From the NCBI GenBank assembly GCA_039545315.1, contig BCIM01000002.1, forward strand, positions 895,369 through 959,368: a stretch of 64,000 bases of DNA, in the 5' to 3' direction. The stretch's first letter is position 1. Every line of letters begins with the position of its first letter. Position numbers and translations under genes: made by a program. The notes beneath the pieces were generated by a model that did no database searches, was not told where the DNA came from, and saw only the letters and a list, made by a program, of their open reading frames with translations. The DNA comes from Kondoa malvinella. Its lineage: Eukaryota > Basidiomycota > Agaricostilbomycetes > Agaricostilbales > Kondoaceae. Shown here in pieces: positions 32,450-43,143 of this stretch.

Positions 32450-34047
32450 ATGCTTTTCGCTGCCAGACGAGCTGCTCCTCCATTACAGCGTATTCTATCC
32501 AGCACAAGATCCTTCTCGATGACAGGCGCCAAATGGGTACGTCGAACAAATGGACGGACTTGTACGTCAGACTGAAGCTGAACTGCGTAGGAACTCGGGA
32601 CGGCCAAGGTCAGCTCTTTGAACTGCTTGAATCGTGTTTGGCTGATATGGGAGTTGGTAGATCCTGTCTCGGAAATCACTCGATTCGTCGGAAGCTAAAT
32701 GGTATGAGGAGCGATAAGTTAAGTCAGCGTCTGTTTGATGAGATCTTCCCAATCTTGTACAGGTATGTCAGTCTACCGTTGTCGCAAAGCTTGCTGATAT
32801 GGCTGCGATCTGTGCTACAGGTGAGGCGGAATCTGCCACCTCTCATTGCAAGCTGATCCGGTGCAGGGTCTCCATGGAAGCTCTGAACTGGGTCGACGAG
32901 GAAGGTCGTGAAGTTCGTTCTGTCTTTCTTCGATCTGTTGTTGTCTCATGGGAATGATCAGCGCGTGTGGGAGTCAACCTCAAGAAAGACGCGCAAAGGC
33001 TCTGGCATCGACGGTGCGTCCCCTTTCCGTATAGGCGAAGTCGACTGACGAGATTCCTCGCAATAGCTGTAGCGGTATGTTAGCTCGAACATGCTTTCAG
33101 CTTCGCTGATATGCATGTTCCCCGGCATACAGATCTTTGCACTCATCAAAGCACCCAACAAGCCTCTTTCGACTGTACTTGTGATGCAGTACAGGTATGT
33201 AAGCTTGTTGAAGTAATCTAGAATGCTTCAACAGCGCTTTGCAAACAGACCACCTGTAGACCGTATCTGCGTAGAAATGCCAGCTGGTCTAATCGACGAG
33301 GGTGAGTCATATCTCGCGCTTTATCCGCTTTGCTGATCAATGATTTGTATCAGGCGAATCACCTGAAGAAGCAGCAGGTCCGTTCGTCTTGAATTGAGGC
33401 GCATATCGCCTGAGCTTCAATGCCAATCGGACAGTCCGCGAGCTCAAAGAGGAGGTCGGCTACGAAGATGTGAAAGTACAAGAGAGCTCTGGCATGTCAG
33501 TTGAAGTACCTTTGCCGTTTGTTCGCGTTGATAGGTGTCCTCGAACGACAGGATCGTTACGTATATTGCCATCTCGTAGCGCAGACTGCAGCTTACAATC
33601 GTTAGTGATCCTGGCATGTCGAACGTCAAGTTAGTATTCAAGCTTCTCTGCTGGTTCCAGCTGATGGAGGTCTGAACACTAACAGCATGGCCCTGGTCAC
33701 TGTCAAGGTCGACGTAAAGGAGAACGAGCCTGAGCCTGAACAGCAGCTCGATAGTGGAGAACACATCATCAAGAGACTAGTGCCTGTGAGAGGTCGGTCG
33801 CGTTCATGTCCGATCGAGCAAAGCTGATTACTGGTCTGTAGATCTGCTCAAGACGCTTAAAGGTCAGGTCTAGTCTCATGTGAATATACAGTATGCTCAT
33901 TATTGCACAGAGTACAACCAGAAAGAGAGTAGGCCTGTCTATCGCATTCCTAGGATACTGGCTGACCGGATTGTAGACTATGCTGTCGATGCGCGCCTCT
34001 GGCATTTGGCTCAAGGGTTGGATCTGGCAGCGAACATGCAGATGTAA
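32450..34047 (+). CDS. Nudix hydrolase, ADP-ribose pyrophosphatase (Ysa1/NUDT5 type)
   Basis: Hydrolyses ADP-ribose and related nucleotide sugars to AMP and ribose-5-phosphate. ATG at 32450 gives a mitochondrial-like leader (MLFAARRAAPPLQRILSSTR) then MTGAKW. Spliced exons continue ELGTAKILSRKSLDSSEAKW, VSMEALNWVDEEGRE, STRKTRKGSGIDG, FALIKAPNKPLSTVLVMQYR, PPVDRICVEMPAGLIDEGES. The Nudix box is completed across an intron: GESPEEAA joined to VRELKEEVGYE. Further exons give VSDPGMSNVNMALVTVKVDV, LDSGEHIIKRLVPV, DLLKTLK and ARLWHLAQGLDLAANMQM, TAA at 34045-34047. About ten introns, many exons under 60 nt. A cytosolic form could start at the MTGAKW methionine. Some exon edges are approximate. Confidence 0.85.
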
Positions 34048-34403
34048 CGCTTTGTGGCTTTATGCAAATGATGTTACCCTCGATTGAGCTGTTTCGATGC
34101 TTGCTCTGAACCATCATGCCAATCTGTATGTGCGAGAACATGATGTTTCATCGAGCTCTTGTGCGACCGTCTGTGACTGCTGCAGTAGCCAGCACTGTCA
34201 TCGCTCGCTGCCTTCTCAAGTCTTCTCGCGACTCGGCTCTGCGGAATGTGTTGTTTTTGCTTGTTGTCTTTTGCAGTCCTCTTTGGTATCGCTTCGTAGT
34301 CGCAGCAGCAAGCTCGTATTTTCTACTTCAAGGAGCCTGGAGCCTGTTTTTGCCTGTCTTTGCCTTCAGAGCATTTCTCTTCAGAAGTAGATTATCTCTG
34401 GAC
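34048..34403. other. Intergenic stretch upstream of the membrane protein
   Basis: The frame of the next gene is open upstream to about 34116 with hydrophobic sequence (LFLLVVFCSPLWYRFVVAAA). I take this as leader or an alternative N-terminus rather than a separate gene. Confidence 0.4.
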
Positions 34404-35888
34404 ATGTCTCAATATCAAGCTGGAGGAGACGAGTATCAACTCCGAGCTAGGGTGTTAGGAGGCAGTACGTCTGTCAATACAGTCGGTAACTTGCGCTCAT
34501 GTCGTCTCTATTTCCTAAGCGTTGGACCGGACGGTCGACCTGCTTCCTTCGACGTTAATTGGCGTGAGTTGAGACGACCCTCCAATTACCCAAAGACTGA
34601 TATTCGACAGGTCTTGTTTATACTCCTGATCGGTGCCCTGATCTTCAGATGGAGGCAGTTTGATAAAGTCAGACGACCGACTTTGCTGTTAGTCACTTCT
34701 GTCGGACTCTTTGGTATGGTCAGTTCGTCAACCTCTGTAAAGAACTTTGGGTCACTTATGCTCGCGACTGTCTCAGCACCGCTCTTCCTGTCGACATGAT
34801 AAGCTCATGCATGAAGAATAGCAACGGCAATCGGCTTCATCATTCGAGCAGCAGTCTCGAATACAGCTGCAGCGAATCAAAGCGTGGAATCTATACAAGC
34901 TTTCCAGATACTCCTGCTCATTGGTCTGGCCTGCTTCAGTAAGTCTGGAGCCTCTGCAGCCATACCTAGGACTCTCTGATGTCTAGACTCAAGTTGATGC
35001 CACGATCAGTATGTCATCTCATTTTCGCGATAGGACGAGCCTCACTGTATCATCAGCATTGACAAGAGATCTTTTTCTTCAAGTAGTCGTCTTCCGCTCA
35101 CAGTATGCATTCTCTCCGCTCGCGGTGCCGCCTGCTGACCTGGCGCAGTGTGATATTCACCGTCGTCTCCCGCGTCCTGCTCGTCGCCGCAACAGTTCTT
35201 TCAAGCATAGCTATCAGCGAGCTAGAAAGTGCACAAGCGCAAACTACACCAATGACGAAGCGAGAGAATTTGCTACGGCTGTTTGGCGCTCTCATACCTT
35301 TCCTCATCATTACAGGTTGGCCTCTTAGCTCAGTCTTGAATGCTCGATCTGATGAGCCAACAGCGAATCTATTCTTCTACGTTTTGATCGGTTGGCTTGT
35401 ATATGTGCCACGGTTATAGTGAGCTTCTTCTTCCCTCCAAGCTATCAGTGCTGATGTCTGATGCAGCTCAACCTTGATTGTGATCGGTCTTAATCTGTGT
35501 CAATGGGTACCGTGCTGTGAGCAATATCTGAGCACAACCGGGTCTGACCGAACATCGTGTATCAGTATACATCTGTAAGTCAGCCGCGAACCAGACCGAA
35601 GACTTGCTCACCAGCTAGTAGTTGTGATTGTGGCGGTAACGAACGATTCGCCATTGGTCACTTCGAAGCTATTCTTCTACCTTGCTTTCGGCCTCTTTCA
35701 GTAAGCTTTCGTTTCAATTATTGTGCCTATGTTGATGTATTCGGTTGCAGAGGTCTAGCCGTATGTTGAGTTACCTCTCGTCTTGGCAGCCGAGACTGAT
35801 GTACCACTAGTGCGTGGTATTAGCGGCACTGGATCTTCGCAAATTCTTTGCTATTCATCCGTATCTGGCGATGGGTCAACGAGTATAG
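34404..35888 (+). CDS. Multi-pass membrane protein, unknown
   Basis: ATG at 34404 gives MSQYQAGGDEYQLRARVLGG. After introns come GPDGRPASFDVNW and KTDIRQVLFILLIGALIFRW. Membrane segments follow: TLLLVTSVGLFG, TAIGFIIRAAVSN, FQILLLIGLACF. Then SVIFTVVSRVLLVAATVLSS, LIPFLIITGWPLSSVL, LFFYVLIGWLVYV, LVVVIVAVTNDSPLV, KLFFYLAFGLF, and a last exon VVLAALDLRKFFAIHPYLAM, stop at 35888. I count about seven membrane segments over roughly eight exons. The layout resembles fungal seven-span families such as DUF7702 or RTA1-like proteins, but no diagnostic motif is seen. Convergent with PSF3, with about 100 nt between the stops. Confidence 0.6.
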
Positions 35889-35986
35889 GCAAAAGAGCAC
35901 GAGGACAGTTTGTTAGACTTTGACGATTCACTACAATGGACAGAAGATGATGCACTAGAAATACAAAGCATACGAAAACCCCCATT

Positions 35987-36859
35987 TCAACTGGATGATC
36001 TTTGACTTGACCAGATTTGTGAAGCTTTGCCCGCTGCTTCTGCTGCTTGAAAGACTGCAGAAGGATCGCACAGCTCAGACAAAAGTTTGTCAAGCTATCA
36101 AGACCAACTCACGCTCCTTCTCCCAATCTTCCATGCCTTCAAGAAACGCTTCGGCCTGATAGTCGACCGGAGCCTGATTCGCAGAAGCTTTGCTCAGCCC
36201 CCCTCCTGCTCCTCCCTCACGTGAAGCCGTTATAGGTCTACTTGACGCATGTTGCGCTTGATCAAAGACTTCTGGTAAGCGATCCTTGAACGCCTTGTGT
36301 AGGATCGCTTTGAGCTTGTCGTCGCTTATACTGTTCATCCTTTCCTCCTTTAGTCAGCGTACTGATAGGACAACCAGAGGACGAACGTTTGATCTAGCTT
36401 TACGCCTGAGCGGAAGTATGGTCCTCCGCCTAGAGCTTTGAGGTTGACTGATTTCGCATGAGCTTGTAAGGCGTTCCTGACGCGCGAGAGGAAAGGTTTC
36501 GGTAAAGCCAGCTCTAGTACTTGACTATAGCGATGCTCAGCTTGATCGTCTGTAATGCGAGAGGACGAACTGGTTCGGTAGAGTAGCGAGACTCAGACCG
36601 AGCCAATAAGGCAGTTCGAGCGTTGTGTTCTCGCGTAGCTATGATGAATCTGTCAGCACTGGACATGAAGCAGCTCAACAACTCACATCTCGATCTGTTG
36701 TGCCTTCCAAATGTCCCAAGTTTGGCACGTCATGTAAAAAGGTGCAAGGCAGTTTCTGGCAGAGTAACGCGCTCAGAGCTGTAGCAGAGGACTTTAGTAA
36801 AGGTTTCTTACCTGATTCTCGCCCAGAAACGCGTAGACTGAGTAATAATCGTCGCACAT
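35987..36859 (-). CDS. PSF3: GINS complex subunit Psf3
   Basis: GINS is part of the replicative CMG helicase. ATG at 36859 gives MCDDYYSVYAFLGENQ. A GTAAGA intron leads to KLPCTFLHDVPNLGHLEG, the Psf3 N-terminal strand. Later exons give PKPFLSRVRNALQAHAKSVN, LKALGGGPYFRSGVKLDQT and, after an intron, SDDKLKAILHKAFKDRLPEV, FDQAQHAS. A last small exon (ELFQAAEAAGKASQIWSS) stops at 35987. The alternative reading of the last exon in another frame is open too but does not fit the splice phase. Length of about 200 residues is normal. Confidence 0.88.
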
Positions 36860-37130
36860 GCCGGAAAACCAAACAATGGTCACAAGTGAAGGTAGCCGTC
36901 CAAAGGTAGAAGCGTGACAGCAATTAATGCGCAGGGGACCAATCGAGGTGATCTCAAGCAAACAGTCAACCTATATGTCAAGGTAAAATGCTGATACGAA
37001 GTGATACAAATGGCACGAGTCTTAATACATAGACACATACTTGTCCTCTTGACGCATGCACGATACCAAAGCGCAACACAGTCTGAAAGCCATCATTTGC
37101 GGTAATGCCTAATCACATCAGCTTTCATCC

Positions 37131-39217
37131 TTATAGCAAAACCGGAAAAACCCACAATCGCTTGAAAGTGAACGCAAGCTGAAGCACACCTCTATCAAAG
37201 GAGCTCCTGAAACCTCTCTTGTGAGAGTACTCCCATTCTCTGTTGACGATTTGGAAAGCGATATCTTCATAAGGTGGACCGGCTTTGAATTGCAAGATGC
37301 AAGTATCTTCGTTCCCTGGTTCTTTGATGATGTTGAACGTTGGGGCTTTGGTTTTGTCAATCTGTACGAAGAATGCAACGAAATCAGCTTCAAGCTGATC
37401 ATCCGCAAGCCTACGCACCAAATCAGGGTAGAAAAGCACCATACGATAGCCAGTGACGACCTTTGGTGGAGGGTTATCGGTGCTGTTGAAAGTCAACTCC
37501 AGCCCAGATAGCGGAGCGAGCACTTACTCGTAATGCGTCTGATTATACTTGTTCCACTCAAACCCAGTCATGACCTTGTTGAAGAACCTCGGTTTCCTAG
37601 GTCGATACTTGTCTTCCCACATGTAACTCTGTTTCGACAATTCCGCCTCCATGTTGAACAATTCTTCATCTTCATCCATACCCTTGTCAACTTCAGCCTG
37701 GTAGAGCGCTTCCGCCATGGCATCTTTTGTTCTTCCTTCGTCCGCATCCCGACCTTTGATTTGTTTGCGATGTTTGCGACTGACGAACCGAGTAGCGTGG
37801 ACTGTCTTGCGAGCGACGACCAAAGATAAGCGATCCATATCCGGTTCGATGAGCTCCAGTTCTTTATCGTCATTGACCAAAGTCTTCATCAAAGGAGGTT
37901 CCATGCTTTCATCCCATAGCTCAGGCTCTTCTTCAACTTCTTCCTCAACTTCTTTCGACAAATCATCTTCTATCTCTTGAACAGGTAAAGTGTTGGCCAA
38001 TTCTTCTTGCATAGCAATAGCTTCGTCCCTCTGTTTCCTCCTCAACTGCTCTAGTCGATTCTGAAGGACGACTTCATGCATATCCTTCAGCTTGCTCTTT
38101 GCTTTCCAAACAATCAACTCTTTCAACAAATTCTCCCAATACTCTACATCGATCGGTTCATTCGACGCTAGCTTTTTCTGAACTTGACCTTGAAGCGCAG
38201 TCAGTTGGTCTTGTGTCTTGCCATGCAACATTCGAGCGAATTCGGATTTGATAGCTTCGTTTTGTTTCATTTGGTCGGCGTACTGCGTTGAACCGAGTCG
38301 ACGTTGAGCTCGGCGAGATTCTAAAGCAGATGCAGAGACGAGCAACATGGATCGCCAGAATTCTAGGTTGGAAGAGTCCTTTTCGAGGGAGAGGTACATT
38401 CGGATATCCTGTTCTAGTTCTTCTGTCTCTTCTAGTGAAATGTTCTGCTCACAACGCATGAGACACATTCAATCACTTAGGAGGAGAGGCCCATCACCTC
38501 AAAGATAGCATAAGGCTCTTCCAAATCGACATCGAGACCTTCGCCTTCATCATCGCCATCCTGATCCCAAACACTTGTACTGATCCGCTGTCCATTCGGC
38601 ACAGACCACTTGAGATTGAGCGCAAGGAAATCAATCGGTTTCGCTCTTGATTCTTTCACGCGAATCTCTGCTCTCTTTTTCGCTTGCTCCAGGTAGAAAT
38701 CGTCCTCCCTTGCAATCCACTCCCTCATCTGTTCCGTCTCATTCAACGTAGCCAACCTCGCATCTTCAGCTTCCCTTTCCTCTCTCTCCTTTTCCCTAAC
38801 TTCCCTACGTCTATTGAGCTTATCAAGTTCTTCCCTAGCTTCAACCCTTCGAGCGAAATCTTTCCGCTCAGCTTCTTCGCGAGTCAAACCACTCTTCTTG
38901 TCCTTTTCAGCCTTCTTGTTCCAAACAAACGCAGAACCCAAATTAACGTCGTTGAAAGGATTCTCAGCCGAAGCATAGGCAGACAAGTTGTTAGCGAGTT
39001 CAGCAGTCATTTGAGCTTCTTTGGATGCTTTCTTGGCTGCTTTACGTTGTCTGCGCTCTGTTGAAGTCTCTCGGCGTTTGCTAGAGCCTGAAGGTGAGCG
39101 AGAGCGATGTCGTTTGCGTGAGGAGCGGTCTTCGTCTTTGGGCTCATCTCGGTCTCGATGACGGTGTTTGGAGCGAGAACTGGATGCTTCAGCAGATCGT
39201 GAGCGGTGTCGACCCAT
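37131..39217 (-). CDS. Cactin, spliceosome-associated protein
   Basis: Conserved nuclear splicing factor of the C-complex. ATG at 39217 opens an Arg/Ser/Asp-rich region (MGRHRSRSAEASSSRSKHRH). A charged coiled-coil follows (ENPFNDVNLGSAFVWNKKAE), then REWIAREDDFYLEQAKKRAE and RAKPIDFLALNLKW. A short intron near 38430-38509 joins to the middle domain (LEQDIRMYLSLEKD, VEYWENLLKELIVW). The C-terminal cactin domain is unmistakable: KYRPRKPRFFNKVMTGFEWN, KYNQTHYE, DNPPPKVVTGYRMVLFYPDL, TKAPTFNIIKEPGNEDTCIL, FKAGPPYEDIAFQIVNREWE, YSHKRGFRSSFDRGVLQLAF. Stop at 37131. About three exons; the last intron is near 37508-37525. Confidence 0.95.
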
Positions 39218-39505
39218 ATTGACGAGTTTGGTCGAACAGGTGAAAGAGTGCGGAATTGACACGGGACAGTGTTTGGCTATCTGTCTCGGGGCTTCTAGAG
39301 CTATGTATGAATGTACTATGTATGCTGCTTTGCTAATCTTCACTTCTCTTCATCGTCAATGCCCATACCTACGACTTTCGGGCTTCGAACATTTGCCTCG
39401 ATGCGTTACCGCAGCACATCACAGAGCAACTCCTCTGCCTCTAAAGTAGGGTATCAACCTGTCACCAAATACTATCAGCAACTTCCTCCCCTCACCAAGC
39501 CGGAC

Positions 39506-40131
39506 TCACCCAATGCATCTTCCCCTTCTCACTGCTTTACCCAATTTCCTCTGATTAATCCAACTCAACCCAGTCCTGTTCCTTCCTTTCACTTTACCCA
39601 TCTCAGTTAAGAATTGGTTCAATAATCCAGGATTGAGCGTTTCTTTCAAAGGATCGAGATTGAGTCGTTTGAAAGGATCTGTCGTGCTGGTTTCGGATCG
39701 AGAAGGGCCCTGAAGGACGAGATGAGCGTGAAAAGGAAGAGAGACTGTTGTATACTTACGAGCAGTGGTGGACGTGGTCTTCTATGGGAAGCATACGCTT
39801 GCATTGATGAAGGCGTCAATTGATGTGGTGCAATGTACTGTGTCCCATATCTCAGCTGTTTGACTTCAATGAGGAGGACAGAGCTGACCTGATGGCGTTT
39901 GAATTTCCTCAAAGGCGTACCACCCTCGGCGCTGGTAGGACTAGCCAAACCCGCAGATTGATAGCGACTCGCAGCAGCTTTCATATTTTCCTTTGGGTTG
40001 GTCAGGCCCTCGTGCACTTCGAGCATTTCTTGTATCGTGTCGTTTGATCGTGGAATGGAATCTGCTTGATAGCGAGGCAGAGACGTGTGCAAAGATCGTC
40101 GAAATAAAGGCGAAAGGCGTTGGAGCTTCAT
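39506..40131 (-). CDS. RSM18: Mitochondrial ribosomal protein bS18m
   Basis: ATG at 40131 gives a mitochondrial leader (MKLQRLSPLFRRSLHTSLPR). Then come DTIQEMLEVHEGLTNPKENM and LRKFKRHQ, an intron, and YIAPHQLTPSSMQAYASHRR. A second intron leads to TDPFKRLNLDPLKETLNPGL, LNQFLTEMGKVKGRNRTGLS and WINQRKLGKAVRRGRCIG, stop at 39506. The DPF-x-LG/NLDPL, LL-x-F-TEMGKI and TGL landmarks are those of fungal Rsm18. An antisense plus-strand open frame at 39311-39610 overlaps this gene and is rejected. Confidence 0.85.
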
Positions 40132-40887
40132 GTTTGGGTTTGTGTAGCTGTTCGTAGTAGCTTGTAGGCTGAACACTGGCAGTGGTATATCTGCGAATAT
40201 AGGTATCACGAAATCGTAGTCTTGGACCAAAAGCGACCCAAATACAACTCAGCGAAGCTTCTTCTGTACCATACAATGCGATACAATACAATACCTCAAG
40301 CCGTTGCCCTTTGGCAACGTCGAGTCTGCAACTCCCTTCGTGTCAAATCTAGGCATCTGCACCTTCGCATACAAGTAGGTCAGTTTCACTCGCTAGTAAG
40401 ACGAACATTAGTCGCTAATGGTCGCTTTTAATAAGCAGTGGTCATGGAGAAACCGCTGCAGCTGATGCTCTGCGCTGCGCTGCTATCAGGCAAGCGATTT
40501 TGCTGATTTCAAGCGCTCTTCGTTTTTGCTGGCTCTAGCGCTTGCAGCGCGCTGAATAAGCTACCAGTATACACAAGCAAGGGTCCTTCGAGCTATCATT
40601 TCGGTCAATGCCAGTGCTACCCTTCGAGCTCTTCTGTTCTTTGTCACAAGTCAATTATTGCCTGCTTCCCTTTAGCCGTCTGCACGAAGTGCACCAAGAC
40701 AGATGTCTCCTAACGAAATGCTCTATGGGATTTCGTGCTCTCAATTTACTCGATGACTCGCCTAGAGGCAAGATCACAGCCTCGAGATGGCCTCTTCTTT
40801 CGCTTGCCATTTTGCTCTTTCTTTCTCTGCTACCACCAGTCTTTCCTCTTCTCCTGTATCTCTTCATACCCATCTCTCTATTTCAAG
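40132..40887. other. Intergenic stretch, divergent promoters
   Basis: Between bS18m and the Pro/Ser-rich gene. Open frames are short and uninformative. The last 100 nt before the ATG at 40888 are CT-rich. Confidence 0.5.
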
Positions 40888-42593
40888 ATGAGTAAGCGCC
40901 CTGCTGATTCAGCTGTAAGTTCTGCTCTCGTGCCTACATCCGAATCGAAGAAGAGCTGATCTCTTCGTAGTTTGACGATGCTTTGGACCGCCTTGGTTAT
41001 CGGTCTCCTTCACGATCAGAATTCTCTCCTACCCCACCGTCCACGAGACCTCAGTCTCCCCAGACTTCCCAAGCTCAACAGGCTGGGCACAGCCATCGGC
41101 CATTGCCACAAAGTCCTGCTGGTGCGTATGCCGAACCGCCGCCTGTCACGCTTTCGCAGGTATGATTCCGGCTGAGGAATATCTCTTTTCTGATGCTATT
41201 GTTCGCAAGGGCTCGGATGCTCATCCCGTCAGTTCCGACGAATACTTGCTATTAACTCTCTGATATCGATCCACTAGTACTACAAGACCGCGGGACAGCT
41301 GAGCAATCTTCACTCTGTTTCTCCTTCTCCGGCGCGCGACTTGTATTATTCCCCACAATCTCCATACGGCAGCCATCAGATTAGTCCAGGACCAGCTCAA
41401 GCAGGTCCACCGGTACCACCTACTATTACCCTTCGAGCAAATGCTTCGCTCTTCTCTAGCACTGCGACATCATCTAGCCAAAGGCCATCTGCGTCAGGCC
41501 AAGATCCCGTCCCAGCACATACTGCTGGGATGAGCGATAAAGAGAAGATGCTGTATCAGGCGTATGTTCAAGAGACCAAGATTCAGCGCCCTACGAAGTA
41601 CTATCAGCTTATATGCTGGGAATTCGTGGATAAAGTCAGCAAGCTGCATCCTAAGTATACCAATCTGGTACGTGTCTGCCAGCAATCTCAGCATGATCGC
41701 TGATAGCCAATTGCTAGGAGGCAGTCTACAAAGTAAGGAGCTGATTGTACCTTTCTCACGCAACTCACTAAGAAGCAAAGCTCAATCTTACGGTGAAGTG
41801 CGCCAAGTGCGGAACTTTCTGTACGCTCAGAGGTCTTCGTCCACACTACAGCAACCGTAAGTGTTACGAAGGCGTGCAGTCACCTTCGGAATGGGACGCC
41901 GAGGTGTATAAGAACGCCAACATCGACAAGGTCATTTCGTCTCCTCGCGCAGTGTATCTGCATGTAAACGCTTATTACAGTACGTCATGAGGAAGTTCGA
42001 GCCAACAGAAGCACACAATCAGGCTAGAATCCAACAGTTTAAAGGCCTGTTGTCTTTGGCTCACAACGACGTTGTGCGTGTCCTGATTGCCTTCAGTCTT
42101 GCTTTGACTAACAGTACACAACAGTCCCCGTATCTGGCTGAATGCAGCACCTGTCACAAATTAGTACCAGTATCAGCTCTGCGCGCTCACGGCACAAGAC
42201 TTTTGCCATGCCGACCACTTGAAGGTGCCAGCGGCCATTTGCAGTGGTACGAACTGGTGTCAAATGTGAGCTTGCAATAGAGTGTCGCTATGGTCTCGCT
42301 CATTTTGTCTTCGGCAGCCTCAAGCAGAACAACATATTGCGGCAGCACGAAGCAAGATGCAGAAAGCACAAGCAGAGCGTGCAGTCAGATTGAAGTACCC
42401 TTCATCTTCGGCCCAGGTTGTACAAAAAATAGTCGAGCACAATCCTACCGCCCAGCAGCCAATCACCAAAGACAACGCGCCAAGCATACTCGAAGATGCG
42501 CGTGATCGCCTTGACGCTATTCGCTTGCGAATGGGACACCCTGCAACAGCACATCCTCCTTCAGCAGCTCCCTTTTCGCACTTTCGCAGTTGA
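40888..42593 (+). CDS. Pro/Ser-rich protein with a Cys/His cluster, unknown
   Basis: ATG at 40888 gives MSKRPADSA; a GTAAGT intron leads to FDDALDRLGYRSPSRSEFSP and a long Pro/Ser/Gln-rich stretch (TPPSTRPQSPQTSQAQQ). Later exons give YKTAGQLSNLHSVSPSPARD, MSDKEKMLYQAYVQETKIQR and PTKYYQLICWEFVDKVSKLH. After an intron comes CAKCGTFCTLRGLRPHYSNR, KC, a Cys/His group that could bind zinc. Then LAECSTCHKLVPVSALRAHG and a helical C-terminus (HIAAARSKMQKAQAERA), stop at 42593. The two Cys-x-x-Cys...His units are similar in layout and may be paired small zinc modules. About six introns. Role unknown; a nuclear scaffold is a guess. Confidence 0.65.
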
Positions 42594-43143
42594 CGCCGTC
42601 TTGACTACTTCTCAATCATGCCAACTTCCGCTTATGGACCTTAACTGTACGATAGTATCACTTGCATCAGAACACTAGATTTGTAGTACTCTCGACATCC
42701 GTACTGAAATTGACTTGGCTGCCATCGCTCTTCTTCATGCTTCTGCCCTCTTAGCTTCCTGCGTTCAAGCTGGTTCGGACGATTGCTCGACAATGACAGG
42801 CCGAAGAACTATCTGTGGTGCTAGATATACAGGCGCGGTAGAAGGCGGTAAAAGTTCGACAGCCTGAGGTATTCCCACGCAGCCGGCTAGATCTGCTGCG
42901 GACATTATTATGCCTTTTGCTTTGCGGTATTTCGCTTGAGATCTACAATCATATATCAGCTGATTGGTACCAGGCAATGAATTGAACGAACGTGTTGCGG
43001 GATAGCACCGCTGCTCGTGCGACTAGCTAGCAGTAGATCCCATATCAATCCAAGTGTAGTACTGAACTGCTAATGCTACAAGCGAACGATAAAACAACTC
43101 TGATCGAACGATAAAACAACTCTACCACGAGTTCCCATCCCCT
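42594..43143. other. Intergenic stretch between convergent genes
   Basis: A short minus-strand frame at 42765-42905 (MSAADLAGCVGIPQ) is open for 46 codons without other support. A tandem repeat lies at 43083-43123. No gene called. Confidence 0.45.
43083..43123. repeat. 19-bp direct repeat, 22-bp period
   Basis: Two identical copies of CGAACGATAAAACAACTCT at 43083-43101 and 43105-43123, separated by 3 nt. They lie just past the stop of the exostosin-like gene. Confidence 0.9.

Noticed and set aside
35851..36093. Alternative hydrophobic C-terminus for PSF3
   Set aside because: The splice phase leads instead to ELFQAAEAAGKASQ, which fits the family; the other frame is a shadow.
39311..39610. 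Plus-strand open frame with a mitochondrial-like start
   Set aside because: It is antisense to the last exon of bS18m, which has the family's conserved motifs.
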